From Opitutia bacterium (GTDB lineage: Bacteria; Verrucomicrobiota; Verrucomicrobiia; Opitutales; Opitutaceae): DNA of 64,000 nucleotides. The translations under genes and the position numbers were made by a program. The notes beneath the pieces were generated by a model. It searched no databases. It was not told the origin of the DNA and saw only the letters and a program-made list of their open reading frames with translations. The DNA is taken from positions 83,516 to 147,515 of the forward strand of contig JACPPI010000011.1 of NCBI GenBank assembly GCA_016190985.1, given 5' to 3'. Positions 42,892 through 52,185 of this stretch are shown here, piece after piece (within the stretch, counting starts at the first letter, position 1; each line of letters opens with the position of its first letter).

Positions 42892-45800
42892 GTGAACGAA
42901 AACGACGCCTATATCTTTGACGTGGAGGAGCCCCGCGAGTGGGTGTTCAAGGGCGAACCCGTCTGGATCGGCGGCTGGTTCCTGTCGAAGGTCGGCGCGG
43001 TCTTCTCCGACGTGCGCGCCGTCATCGACGGCATCCCGTATCCCGGCATCCTCGGGATGCCCCGTCCCGAAGTGGAACAGCAGCACCGCGGCTACACCGG
43101 GCTGCCCCACGCCGGTTTCTTGCTGCGGGTCACGCCGCCGGCCTCGGCCCGCACGCTGCGCCTCGAACTGCTCGACGCCGGCCACCACTGGGTCGAGTTC
43201 TGGCGCACCTCCATCAAGGTGACGCGCGGCGGCCCGGCCTGCGGCCGCTATGAGACCCGGCTGGCGCCCGACCATATCCACCGCCTCCTGCAGGCGCGCC
43301 GGGCCGATCCGGCCGCTGATCTCGCCCCTCTCGCGGCCGAGCTCGTCCTTGAGGGCGCGGCCGTCCCGCTCGACACGCTGCCCAACCCGCCGTTCTTCGG
43401 TGCACTGGAGCGGCCCGAGCTCGTCGGCGGCACCCAGTATGGCAAGGTCCGCGTCGAGGGCTGGCTCATCCACCAAACGCAGCGCATCGTCCGCCTGATC
43501 GGCAGCACGCACCCGCACGTCGAGAACGAGTTCGAATACGGCAGCCTTGAGCGCCAGGAGGCCGCGCAGCTTTTCCCGCAGCACCCCCAGGCCGGCCGTT
43601 CGCAATACTTCGGCATGCTGGACATCGACGAGACCGCGCCCGGTCCGGCCGTGATCAAGATGTTCGCCGAGCTGGAGGACGGCACGCGGCACCTCGTGTT
43701 CACCCGCCGCTTTTATCCGCGCGCCTGCCACCTCTGGGAGCGGCCGCTGCCGGTCTTCGACCGCGGGGAATTTCTGCAGTGCGCGCTGGCCCTGCGCAAC
43801 GCCGCCGCCCGGCTGAACATCTCACTCGGGCCGCTCGGCGCGCAGTGGCGGGCCTTCCACGCCGCCAAGGCGCTCTACCGCCGCGAGGCGCCCGCGCTCA
43901 TCCCGCCCGATCCGCAGCAGCAGGACCCCTACGCCGCGTGGCAGGCCGCCGGCCGGCTGACGCCGCGCCTGCGCGAGGTCCTGACCCGCGCGGCGCAACA
44001 GCTCGGCGCGAACGCCCCGAAAATCTCGATGCTGGTCGACACGCGCGGCTGCACACCGGGGCAGCTCGCCGCGCTCGGGGCCTCGCTGTCGGCGCAACTC
44101 TATCAGCAGTGGGAGGCGTGGTTCGTCGGCGCCCCGGCGCCGGACCGCGGCGAATCGCGCTTCCATTCCGAAAAGTGCGCCAGCTCAAAGGATGTCGTGC
44201 GCGCGCTCAACGCGGCGGCCCACCAGTCCGGCGGTGCCCTGCTCACGCTGCTGCCCGGCCACTCGCGGCTGGCACCCGACGCCCTGCTGGAGATCGCCGA
44301 GCGTTTTGCGGCGGCACCCGCGCTGGAACTTATCTACACCGACGAAGACCGGATGGACGACGCCGGCCGGCGCACCGAGCCCGACTTCAAACCGGACTGG
44401 AGCCCCGCGCTCGCGCTGTCCGGGCTGTTCCCCGGCCACCTGAGCGTGGTCCGCCGCGAACGGTTTCTCGAACTCGGCTCGTTCCGCGAGGGCTACGCCG
44501 CCGTGCCGTGGCCCGACGTGCTGCTGCGCCTCGGCGACAAGCTCGACCCGGCGCAGGTCGCGCACATCCCGCTGGTGTGCCACCATGCCTGGGCGGGCGC
44601 GCCGCGCGAACTCGACCTCGCCGACCCATCCTACGACCAGGCGCGCCGCGCGCTCGCCGACGCCCTCACCCGCCGCCAGTGGGCCGCCCAGCCCTTCCTG
44701 CCCGAGAGCGGTCACCACCGCCGCACGCGCTTCCACCAGCTGCGCTGGAACGCCGGCGGGCTTGAGAAACTCCCGGTGACGATCGTCATCCCGACCCGCG
44801 ACCGCCTGCACCTGCTGCAGGAATGTGTCGAGCTGCTGGAGGAAACCGTCGACTGGCGCCACGTGAAGCTCGTCATCGTGGACGACCACTCGCGCGACCC
44901 CGACGCGCTGCGCTACCTCGCGCAGATCCAGCAGCGGACCGACCTGCGCTGCACGGTGGTGCGGACGCCGGACGCCGCCGCGCCGTTCAACTATTCCCGG
45001 CTCGTCAACGCCGCGCTGCCGCACCTCGACACGCCGCTGGTCCTGCACCTGAACAACGACGTCAACGCGCTCGAGCGCGGCTGGCTCGAGGAGATGGCCG
45101 GCTGGTTCACGCAGCCCGACGTGGGCGTGGTGGGCGCCAAGCTCATCTACCCCGACCGCACGCTCAACCACACCGGCATCGTCGTCGGCCCGCATGGCGG
45201 GCTCGCCGACACACCCTTCGCCAAGGTTGACGAGGGCACCGTCGGCCTCACGTGGCATGCGGCCGCACGCGAGGTGTCGGCCGTGACCGGGGCCTGCCTG
45301 CTGACGCGGACCGACCTCTACCGCCGGCTCGGCGGCTTCGACGAACAGGATTTCGGCGTGGCCTACAACGACGTGGACTACTGCCTGCGCGTGCGGGCCG
45401 CCGGCCACCGCGTCATCTGCACGCCGCAGGCAAAACTCATGCACTGGGGCAGCGCGACGCGCGGAGTGACCTTCGACGAGGCCGAGCACATCGCCTTCGT
45501 CCGGCGCTTTCCCTCCTACCGTGATCCGTATTTCAGCGCCCACTGGCGGCTGGACGGCGCGCGGGTCCGCAGCCGCACCGGCGGGCCCGACCGCACGGCC
45601 CGCACCGGGCCGCCCCGCCTGCTGCTGCTGACACACAACCTCAACCTCGAGGGCGCCCCGCTCTTCCTGCTCGAATACGCCGGGCACCTGGCGCGCTCCG
45701 GCAGCCGGATCGAGGTGCTCGCGGCGCAGGACGGCCCGCTGCGCGCCCCGTTTGAGGCGCTCGGCGCGCACATCACGGTCGCCGACCCCGGCCCGCTGTT

Positions 45801-46767
45801 TCACGCGACCGATGACGACGCCTTTTCCCGCCAGCTCGCCGAGCTGGCCGGCAAGGTGGACTGGGACCAGGTCGACCTCGTCGTGTGCAACACCCTCTTC
45901 AGCTTCTGGGGCGTGCAGCTTGCGCGCAGCGCCGACCGGCCCTCGTTGCTCTACATCCACGAGAGCTCGTCGGTCTTCCGGGCCTTCGAGACCAAACTTG
46001 CGCTCGGCCTGCACCACCTGGTGCACGACGCCCTGCGCACGGCGACGCGGAGCCTGTTCCTCTGCGCGGCGACGCGCGCCTATTACGCCGACGACGACCG
46101 CGGCAACTTCCGCCTCGTGCCCAGCTGGATCCGGCTGGCCGACATCGACGGGTTCCGCCGCACCCACGACCGCGCGGCGACCCGCCGCCGGCTCGGCTTC
46201 CGCGACGAAGAGATCGTGATCGCGAACATCGGCACGGTCTGCGAGCGCAAGGGCCAGCACATCTTCCTCCGTGCCGCGGCCCTCTTCAACCCCCGGCACC
46301 GCGAGGGCCCGCCGGTGCGCTTCGTCATGGTCGGCGCGCGGCCGGGCATCTACCTCGACCTGATCAAGCGCGACCTCGCGCGGCTCGGGCTGGCCAACGT
46401 CACCCTCGTGCCCGAGACCCGCGAGGTGTTCGATCACTTCGTGGCGGCGGACCTGTTCGTCTGCACGAGCTACGAGGAGTCCTTCCCGCGCGTCGTGATG
46501 GAAGCGATGGCGTTCCGCACGCCCATCGTGTCCACCGACGTGCACGGCATCGCCGATATGATCGGACAGCGCCAGGACGGCTACCTGGTGAAACCCGGCG
46601 ACGCGGCGGGCCTCGCCCGGATGATGGGGACCTGCCTGGCCAAGGAGCGCAGCGGCAAGTCCCTCGCGCCGGCGGCCTACTCGAAGGCGCTGCGCCTCTA
46701 CGATTCCACGCGGGTGCTGCCGTGGCATGCCCATCTGGCCCGCGCGGCGGTGCTGGCCCACGAGTGA
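42892..46767 (+). CDS. Giant glycosyltransferase: module N x2, degenerate GT2, GT2, GT4
   Basis: A 1291-residue paralogue of the protein at 28258, starting at GTG 42892. Module N copies lie at about residues 15-115 (I-G-G-W-F-L ... G-M-P-R-P-E-V) and 185-285. The first GT2 domain (about 380-620) has lost its key sites. The opening I-V-P-A-Y-N is I-S-M-L-V-D-T, and the D-H-D-D metal motif is L-P-G-H-S (residues 454-458), though Y-T-D-E-D-R is kept. The second GT2 (V-T-I-V-I-P-T-R-D near 629, L-N-N-D-V) and the GT4 (from about 908, with E-R-K-G-Q-H and Y-E-E-S-F-P-R-V-V-M-E-A) look intact. So it probably adds two sugars, with the first domain as scaffold. Confidence 0.88.
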   Translation: MNENDAYIFDVEEPREWVFKGEPVWIGGWFLSKVGAVFSDVRAVIDGIPYPGILGMPRPEVEQQHRGYTGLPHAGFLLRVTPPASARTLRLELLDAGHHWVEFWRTSIKVTRGGPACGRYETRLAPDHIHRLLQARRADPAADLAPLAAELVLEGAAVPLDTLPNPPFFGALERPELVGGTQYGKVRVEGWLIHQTQRIVRLIGSTHPHVENEFEYGSLERQEAAQLFPQHPQAGRSQYFGMLDIDETAPGPAVIKMFAELEDGTRHLVFTRRFYPRACHLWERPLPVFDRGEFLQCALALRNAAARLNISLGPLGAQWRAFHAAKALYRREAPALIPPDPQQQDPYAAWQAAGRLTPRLREVLTRAAQQLGANAPKISMLVDTRGCTPGQLAALGASLSAQLYQQWEAWFVGAPAPDRGESRFHSEKCASSKDVVRALNAAAHQSGGALLTLLPGHSRLAPDALLEIAERFAAAPALELIYTDEDRMDDAGRRTEPDFKPDWSPALALSGLFPGHLSVVRRERFLELGSFREGYAAVPWPDVLLRLGDKLDPAQVAHIPLVCHHAWAGAPRELDLADPSYDQARRALADALTRRQWAAQPFLPESGHHRRTRFHQLRWNAGGLEKLPVTIVIPTRDRLHLLQECVELLEETVDWRHVKLVIVDDHSRDPDALRYLAQIQQRTDLRCTVVRTPDAAAPFNYSRLVNAALPHLDTPLVLHLNNDVNALERGWLEEMAGWFTQPDVGVVGAKLIYPDRTLNHTGIVVGPHGGLADTPFAKVDEGTVGLTWHAAAREVSAVTGACLLTRTDLYRRLGGFDEQDFGVAYNDVDYCLRVRAAGHRVICTPQAKLMHWGSATRGVTFDEAEHIAFVRRFPSYRDPYFSAHWRLDGARVRSRTGGPDRTARTGPPRLLLLTHNLNLEGAPLFLLEYAGHLARSGSRIEVLAAQDGPLRAPFEALGAHITVADPGPLFHATDDDAFSRQLAELAGKVDWDQVDLVVCNTLFSFWGVQLARSADRPSLLYIHESSSVFRAFETKLALGLHHLVHDALRTATRSLFLCAATRAYYADDDRGNFRLVPSWIRLADIDGFRRTHDRAATRRRLGFRDEEIVIANIGTVCERKGQHIFLRAAALFNPRHREGPPVRFVMVGARPGIYLDLIKRDLARLGLANVTLVPETREVFDHFVAADLFVCTSYEESFPRVVMEAMAFRTPIVSTDVHGIADMIGQRQDGYLVKPGDAAGLARMMGTCLAKERSGKSLAPAAYSKALRLYDSTRVLPWHAHLARAAVLAHE

Positions 46768-46775
46768 GTTCCAGG

Positions 46776-49700
46776 GTGAAACACTGGCGGTTTTTCTTTG
46801 CGGCGGCGCTCATCGCGGCCACCTGGTTGCTCCGCGCCCCGGGCCTGGACAAAAAGATCTGGAACGTGGACGAGGCCGTGACCTTCACCATGGCCCAGCA
46901 GATCCTGGCGGGGGACGTGCCGTATCGCGACGCGGTGGACCAGCGCAATCCGCTGGCGCCCTACGCGCAGGCGGTCGTGGCGGCGGTGACCGGCGACTGG
47001 AACCTGTATGCGCAGCACACCGTGCTGGCGCTGATGATCGGCCTCACCGCCGTGCTCCTCTGGCGGACCGCCCGCCGGTTCGGCGACGAAGCGACCGGCG
47101 TGGCCGGGGCGCTGTGGTTCATCGTGCTCGCGCTCATGCTGCCCTCGGTGCGCGACACGATGCCCGCGCACACGGCGTGGTATCTGGTCTTTTTCTCCAC
47201 CGCGGGATTCTGGGCGCTGGCCGCGGCCTGGAATTCGGGCCGGCCGGCCTGGGCCGCGGCTGCGGGCATGTCGTTCGGCCTCTCTGTGCTCGCCAAGCAA
47301 CCCGGTGTCCTCGACTTCGGCGTGGCGCTCGTGCTCGGCGCCCTCGGGGCCTGGGCCCGGCCCGACCGCCGCAAAGAGACCGTTCGGCTGGGACTGGCCC
47401 TGCTCGCTGGTTTCGCCGCGCCGCTGCTCGCCACGGGGATCTATTTCGCCGCCAAAGGCGCGTGGGCCGACCTCGTCTACTACACCTGGACCTACAACAA
47501 CGCGCTCTACGTCCCGGAGGTCCCGTGGCTGAAGCGCTGGAGCATGGCGCAGGTGCCGTTCGCCCTCGCGTGGGAATACCATCCGGCGGTCGTGGTGCTC
47601 GGCGTGACGGCCGCCGTGGTCCTGCTGCTGCGCGCGGCGCGAATCCTTTTCCGGCGGCCCGCGGATTTCGACCTGCCGGCCTGGCTCATCCTCGGCTGGT
47701 GCGCCTCCGGGCTGATCTCCACCACCCTGAGCGGCCGCAACTTCACGCACTACTCGATCCAGTTGATCCCCGGGCTGAGCCTGGCCTGCGGCTGGGTGTC
47801 GGCGCGGATCTGGGACGCCGGCCGCAGCTGGGCGGGCGGAAAAGCACTCCGCCTGGCCCTTGCGTTCGCGGCCGCGGCCGGCCTGAGCGCGTGGCTGCTC
47901 GCGCCGATCCCGGCGCGCATCCGCGCCTTCGACCTGCCCGAGCCGGGCTCGGACACCGTCGCGGAACTGATCCGCCGGCACACCGGCCCGCGCGAGCGGA
48001 TCTTTGTCTGGGGCTACACCCCGGAAGTCTACGCGATGAGCGAACGGCTCCCGGCGACCCGGTTCCTCTACAACACCTTTGTCACCGGCCTCATCCCGTG
48101 GACCAACCTCGATCCGCTCAAGAACACGGACTACGCGATCGTGCCCGGGGCCCGCGACAGTTTCCTGGCGGACTGGAAGGCGCATCCGCCCGTGCTCGTC
48201 GCCGACGGCCGGTCGCAGCGGGGGTTCATGAAATACCCGTTGGACAAGCAGGCCTGGCTCTGGCCGCTGATCGAGCGGGACTACGCGCGGGTGGAAACGG
48301 CGGCGACCGAACCGATCGGCTTCTGGCTGTTCCGGCGAATGGAGACCGTGCCGCCCGCGCCCGCGCCGGCCGGACTGCCGGTCAGCGGCGAAGTGCAGCT
48401 CCGCGTCGCCTCGGCCCAGGCCGGCGAGACCGCGCAGCTCGCCGTGCAGACGCCGGCGGGGATCGCGGGCGTGGAGCTGTATCGGGACGGCGTCCTTTAC
48501 CGCCGCCTGAACTGCGCGGCACTGGCGCCCGTCTCCGTGGTTTTTTTCCTCCCGGCCGCCGACTGGTCGGACCGGGTCCGGCGGCTGCAGGCCGTGGCCC
48601 TCGGACCGCAGGGCACCCGGCTGGCGAGCGCCGCGCTGGAGTTGCAGGCCACCAGGCCGAGCGCGATCATCGGCGGCCCGACGCTCGACTTTGACGGCCA
48701 GATCGTCGCCGCTCTGGAATCGAGCACCCTCAACGGCGGCCCCATGCTGCTGAAGCCCGACAATCCCGGGCATTGGGACGCCCATCCTCCTTCGCGGATC
48801 GTCTATCCCTGGCTGCCGGGCATGAGCTCGCTCGCCTTTGCCTACGGCATCGAGGAACCGGCCCTCGCGCGGGAGCCGCCCAACCACACGGACGGGGTCG
48901 AGGTGGTGGTGCAGGTCGAGGATGCGGCCGGCAAGGTCAGCACGGTCTACCGCTATCATTTCGACCGCGAGCTGGCCCGCCGCGCGCGGGGCCAGACAGT
49001 CGGTTACACGCCCTTGCCCAAGGGCGGGCCGGGCCGGATCATCCTGCAGATGACCCCGGGGCCGGATGTGAACGCCGCCTACGACTGGAGCTACTGGCTG
49101 TGGCTGCGGGCCTCGCGTTCGCCCCTCGCGCTGCTGGCCGGCGGGAAAACCTTTTTCCCGCTGCGGCTCGAATCGCAGTCGGAGCCGCGGCAGACCGAGT
49201 TCAACGGCCGTTTCATCACCGTGGCCGCCGCGCCCTCGGTCATAGAATTCGCCACCACCCCCGACATGGACGAGCTGTCCGGCGGCTTCGGGTTGCACGA
49301 CACCGCGTGGTTCCGGCAGGAGAAGACCACGCCGGTCGATTTCGTCATCAGCCTCGTCAAGCCCGACGGCACGGAAGCCCGCGTGCTGGAGCGAACCCTG
49401 GACCCGGCGCACCGCGCGGCGGACCGGGGCACGCAGTCCTTCCAATTCCGGCTGCCCCAGCCCGTGGCGGGCCGGCTGCGTTTTTCCGCGCACCCCAGAG
49501 CCCGGCTCGACAACGCCCACGCCTACTGGACCGGGTTGAACATCAATTTGCTGCGCACGGCCCTCGGTTTCCGCGGCGGGCAGATCCCGGCGCACCCGGA
49601 CACCGAGGGGCGCTTCGGTTTCCTGAACAGCTCCGAGGACGGCCGCGACTGCGTGGTGGCGCACGCCCCGGCCAGCCTGGTCTACGAGTGGCGCGAAGGC

Positions 49701-49991
49701 ATGAACCGGCTGACGGCGGAATACGGGCTCATCAGCGCCGCCTACACCAAGAACGAAACCGAAGGCGTGGTCTTTGTCGTGGAGGCCCGCGCATCCGACG
49801 GGACCGCGCGCGAACTTTTCCGGCGCCACCTGGCTCCGATGACCCGGCCGGAGGATCGCGGCGCGCAAAAACTGTCCGTCGCGATCCCGCCCCTGCCCGG
49901 TGGCCGCCTGATCCTGCGCACGCTCCCCCCGGCTTCGGGCAACCTGAATGCGGCCTGGAGCTACTGGCGGGATTTGTTGGCGGAGCCTTGA
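46776..49991 (+). CDS. GT-C type glycosyltransferase with three C-terminal module C copies
   Basis: A 1071-residue protein. The first membrane helix is followed by W-N-V-D-E-A, then Y-R-D-A-V-D-Q-R, the acidic outer-loop motif of GT39-like enzymes. About ten helices run to near residue 390, followed by a soluble part. From about residue 620 to the end are three module C copies: T-D-G near 705 with D-W-S-Y-W near 768, a second copy ending A-Y-W near 915, and a third ending W-S-Y-W at the C-terminus. A GTG at 46764 overlapping the previous stop is an alternative start. The gene at 52186 is a paralogue with one module C copy. Confidence 0.85.
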   Translation: MKHWRFFFAAALIAATWLLRAPGLDKKIWNVDEAVTFTMAQQILAGDVPYRDAVDQRNPLAPYAQAVVAAVTGDWNLYAQHTVLALMIGLTAVLLWRTARRFGDEATGVAGALWFIVLALMLPSVRDTMPAHTAWYLVFFSTAGFWALAAAWNSGRPAWAAAAGMSFGLSVLAKQPGVLDFGVALVLGALGAWARPDRRKETVRLGLALLAGFAAPLLATGIYFAAKGAWADLVYYTWTYNNALYVPEVPWLKRWSMAQVPFALAWEYHPAVVVLGVTAAVVLLLRAARILFRRPADFDLPAWLILGWCASGLISTTLSGRNFTHYSIQLIPGLSLACGWVSARIWDAGRSWAGGKALRLALAFAAAAGLSAWLLAPIPARIRAFDLPEPGSDTVAELIRRHTGPRERIFVWGYTPEVYAMSERLPATRFLYNTFVTGLIPWTNLDPLKNTDYAIVPGARDSFLADWKAHPPVLVADGRSQRGFMKYPLDKQAWLWPLIERDYARVETAATEPIGFWLFRRMETVPPAPAPAGLPVSGEVQLRVASAQAGETAQLAVQTPAGIAGVELYRDGVLYRRLNCAALAPVSVVFFLPAADWSDRVRRLQAVALGPQGTRLASAALELQATRPSAIIGGPTLDFDGQIVAALESSTLNGGPMLLKPDNPGHWDAHPPSRIVYPWLPGMSSLAFAYGIEEPALAREPPNHTDGVEVVVQVEDAAGKVSTVYRYHFDRELARRARGQTVGYTPLPKGGPGRIILQMTPGPDVNAAYDWSYWLWLRASRSPLALLAGGKTFFPLRLESQSEPRQTEFNGRFITVAAAPSVIEFATTPDMDELSGGFGLHDTAWFRQEKTTPVDFVISLVKPDGTEARVLERTLDPAHRAADRGTQSFQFRLPQPVAGRLRFSAHPRARLDNAHAYWTGLNINLLRTALGFRGGQIPAHPDTEGRFGFLNSSEDGRDCVVAHAPASLVYEWREGMNRLTAEYGLISAAYTKNETEGVVFVVEARASDGTARELFRRHLAPMTRPEDRGAQKLSVAIPPLPGGRLILRTLPPASGNLNAAWSYWRDLLAEP

Positions 49992-50161
49992 GCCACCACC
50001 GGCTCGCGGGGGCAAATGGCGGGTTTTCCGTCCCGGATTGTCCTGTCAGTATGCGCTGGGGAACGGAGTCGCCGCCCGAGGAACACCCCCGGCACAAGCA
50101 CTCTTGCCTCTTGGCGCCATCCCCGGCAATCAGCCATGGACTCAGGCACTTACCGAAAAGC
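49992..50161. other. Short intergenic stretch, nothing recognised
   Basis: 170 bp between two membrane-protein genes. I see no gene, no strong hairpin and no obvious promoter. The longer frames crossing it are shadows of the neighbours. Confidence 0.4.
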
Positions 50162-52183
50162 ATGACCGCAATCTTCCAACGCATCAGCCCGGCCAAGGCC
50201 GCCTTCTGGGCCGTCTTTACGGTCGCGGTGGTTTTCGCCCTCTACACACAACATGCGTGGGAGGACTACTGGATCACGTTCCGCTCCAGCAAGAATCTGG
50301 CGACAGGTCACGGGCTGGTCTACAACGTGGGCGACCGCCTGCACACGTTCACCTCGCCGCTGGGGGTGCTGCTGCCCGCGCTCGCCAGCCTGCTGACCGC
50401 CAACTCCTCAGATCCGGCGGCGCTGTGGATTTTCCGGCTGATGTGCGCCGCCGCGCTGGGCGGGGCGGCCGTGCTGCTGGTCCGGATCGCACAGAGGCAG
50501 AACTACGGGGCGGTCGCGTCGTTCATTCTTGTGGCCTGGCTGGCGCTCGACGCCAAAATCATCGATTTCACGATCAACGGCATGGAGACGGGGTTCATGA
50601 TCCTGTTCCTGGTTTACGCGCTCTGGGCTCACCTCGGTGGGGGACCGGCGCAATGGCGCCATCTCGGCGCCGCGTGGGCCGGGCTCATGTGGACGCGCCC
50701 CGACAGCTTCATCTACATCGGACTCATCGCGGCCGGATTCTGGCTGTTCAACGACGTCCAACAAAGCGGCACCACACGGACGAAATTGCTCGGGCTGTTC
50801 CTGAAGGCCGGCCTGCTGACGACGGCGCTCTATCTGCCGTGGCTGGTATCCGCGCACCTCTACTATGGCACCGCCGTGCCCCACACCATCACCGCCAAGA
50901 GCGGCATCGGCGATCCGCACACGTTGGCCGGCCTGCTTGATTCAATCTGGCACCTGCCCATGAGGGCATGGGACGACATGGGCTCGATGAAAGGCACTTT
51001 CCTGCCGGCCTATCACATGATCGGCGGCTGGCCGGCGTGGCTCGGCCAGATTGGCGGCGGCGTGGCGGTTGTCATCTCGCTGCTCTGGCTGCTGCCTTTC
51101 CTGCGAACCGAGGCGCGCGCCTGCTCCTTCGCGTTTTTCGGAGCGCACGCCTACCTCAGTTATTTCCCGTATTTCCCCTTCCCCTGGTATCTGCCGTCCA
51201 CCACCCTGCTGGGGATCATCGCCCTCGGCAGCCTGCTGGCCCAGGTGCTGCAAGCCATGGGCCGCCGAACGGCCGGCCGTGTTGTCATCGCAATCGCCGC
51301 CTTGTTTCTGGCCGGAGCGGGCTGGACCACGTGGCAGGTGGCGCGGCAGCTCCAAGCGCAGCAGCAATACGTCGAGGATGGCAACCGCCGCAAGATCGGC
51401 GAGTGGCTCCACGCCAACGCCGCGAAAGGTGACACCGTTTTCATGGAGCCGCTGGGCTACATCGGATATTTTTCCCAGCTGAAGACCTACGATTTCCCGG
51501 GTATGTCATCACGCGAGATGGTCCAGACGCGCCAGCAGGTCGGGTTGGATTGGTCCGCCCTGATCGAATACCTCCAGCCCAACTGGCTCGTCCTGCGCCC
51601 GGACGAGGCGCGGCGGATCAACAACCTCGTGCCGGACCTGCTGATCACCCATTACACGCCGACCAAGGAATTTTCCGTAGTTGATGAGATAAGCCGCCTT
51701 GGGGTTTTGGGGCGCCGCTACCTGGAGATTGACTCCAAGTTCACCGTCTATTGCCGCGTCAAATTGAAGTCCTACCGGACCGACCTGGTGGAGATCGTCA
51801 GCGGTTTTGATGTCGCGCAAAAAACCCTTGATGGCAACCGGCTAACCCTGGTTCACGCCCCCGGCCGCATGATCGTCAAAGTGCCGCTGAAGGCCACCAC
51901 CTTGGATATCACCTACGGTTTCCCGGAAGGAGCCTACACCGGCGAAGGCGACCCGACCGACGGCGCCACCTTCCAAATCGTCTGGGAAAACGGCGACCGC
52001 AAAGTCACCCTGCTCGACACCACGCTCAATCCCGTGGCGAACCCCGCGCACCGGGGCATGCAGCACTTCCACTGCGACCTGCCGGCCGCGCCCGATGCCA
52101 GCGGGCGGCTCATCTTCCGCACCTTGCCGGGCGCCACGACGACCAAGGACTGGACCTGTTGGAGTCGGCCGGACTTCCAGTAA
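50162..52183 (+). CDS. Polytopic membrane glycosyltransferase (AftB-like GT-C look) with module C
   Basis: A 673-residue protein. After the first helix comes W-E-D-Y-W-I-T-F-R, then G-H-G-L-V-Y-N-V-G-D and F-T-S-P-L. This motif set is shared with arabinofuranosyltransferase-like (AftB type) GT-C proteins that use decaprenyl- or polyprenyl-linked donors. About ten helices follow. Residues about 545-673 form one module C (P-T-D-G ... H-R-G-M-Q-H ... K-D-W-T-C-W). The donor sugar is not known; the AftB likeness is by motif only. The next gene starts 2 bp after the stop. Confidence 0.83.
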   Translation: MTAIFQRISPAKAAFWAVFTVAVVFALYTQHAWEDYWITFRSSKNLATGHGLVYNVGDRLHTFTSPLGVLLPALASLLTANSSDPAALWIFRLMCAAALGGAAVLLVRIAQRQNYGAVASFILVAWLALDAKIIDFTINGMETGFMILFLVYALWAHLGGGPAQWRHLGAAWAGLMWTRPDSFIYIGLIAAGFWLFNDVQQSGTTRTKLLGLFLKAGLLTTALYLPWLVSAHLYYGTAVPHTITAKSGIGDPHTLAGLLDSIWHLPMRAWDDMGSMKGTFLPAYHMIGGWPAWLGQIGGGVAVVISLLWLLPFLRTEARACSFAFFGAHAYLSYFPYFPFPWYLPSTTLLGIIALGSLLAQVLQAMGRRTAGRVVIAIAALFLAGAGWTTWQVARQLQAQQQYVEDGNRRKIGEWLHANAAKGDTVFMEPLGYIGYFSQLKTYDFPGMSSREMVQTRQQVGLDWSALIEYLQPNWLVLRPDEARRINNLVPDLLITHYTPTKEFSVVDEISRLGVLGRRYLEIDSKFTVYCRVKLKSYRTDLVEIVSGFDVAQKTLDGNRLTLVHAPGRMIVKVPLKATTLDITYGFPEGAYTGEGDPTDGATFQIVWENGDRKVTLLDTTLNPVANPAHRGMQHFHCDLPAAPDASGRLIFRTLPGATTTKDWTCWSRPDFQ

Positions 52184-52185
52184 AC

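Noticed and set aside
45885..46775. Long upstream extension of the GT-C protein at 46776
   Set aside because: It lies inside the GT4 domain of the preceding gene in another frame and reads as an Arg/Pro-rich shadow.
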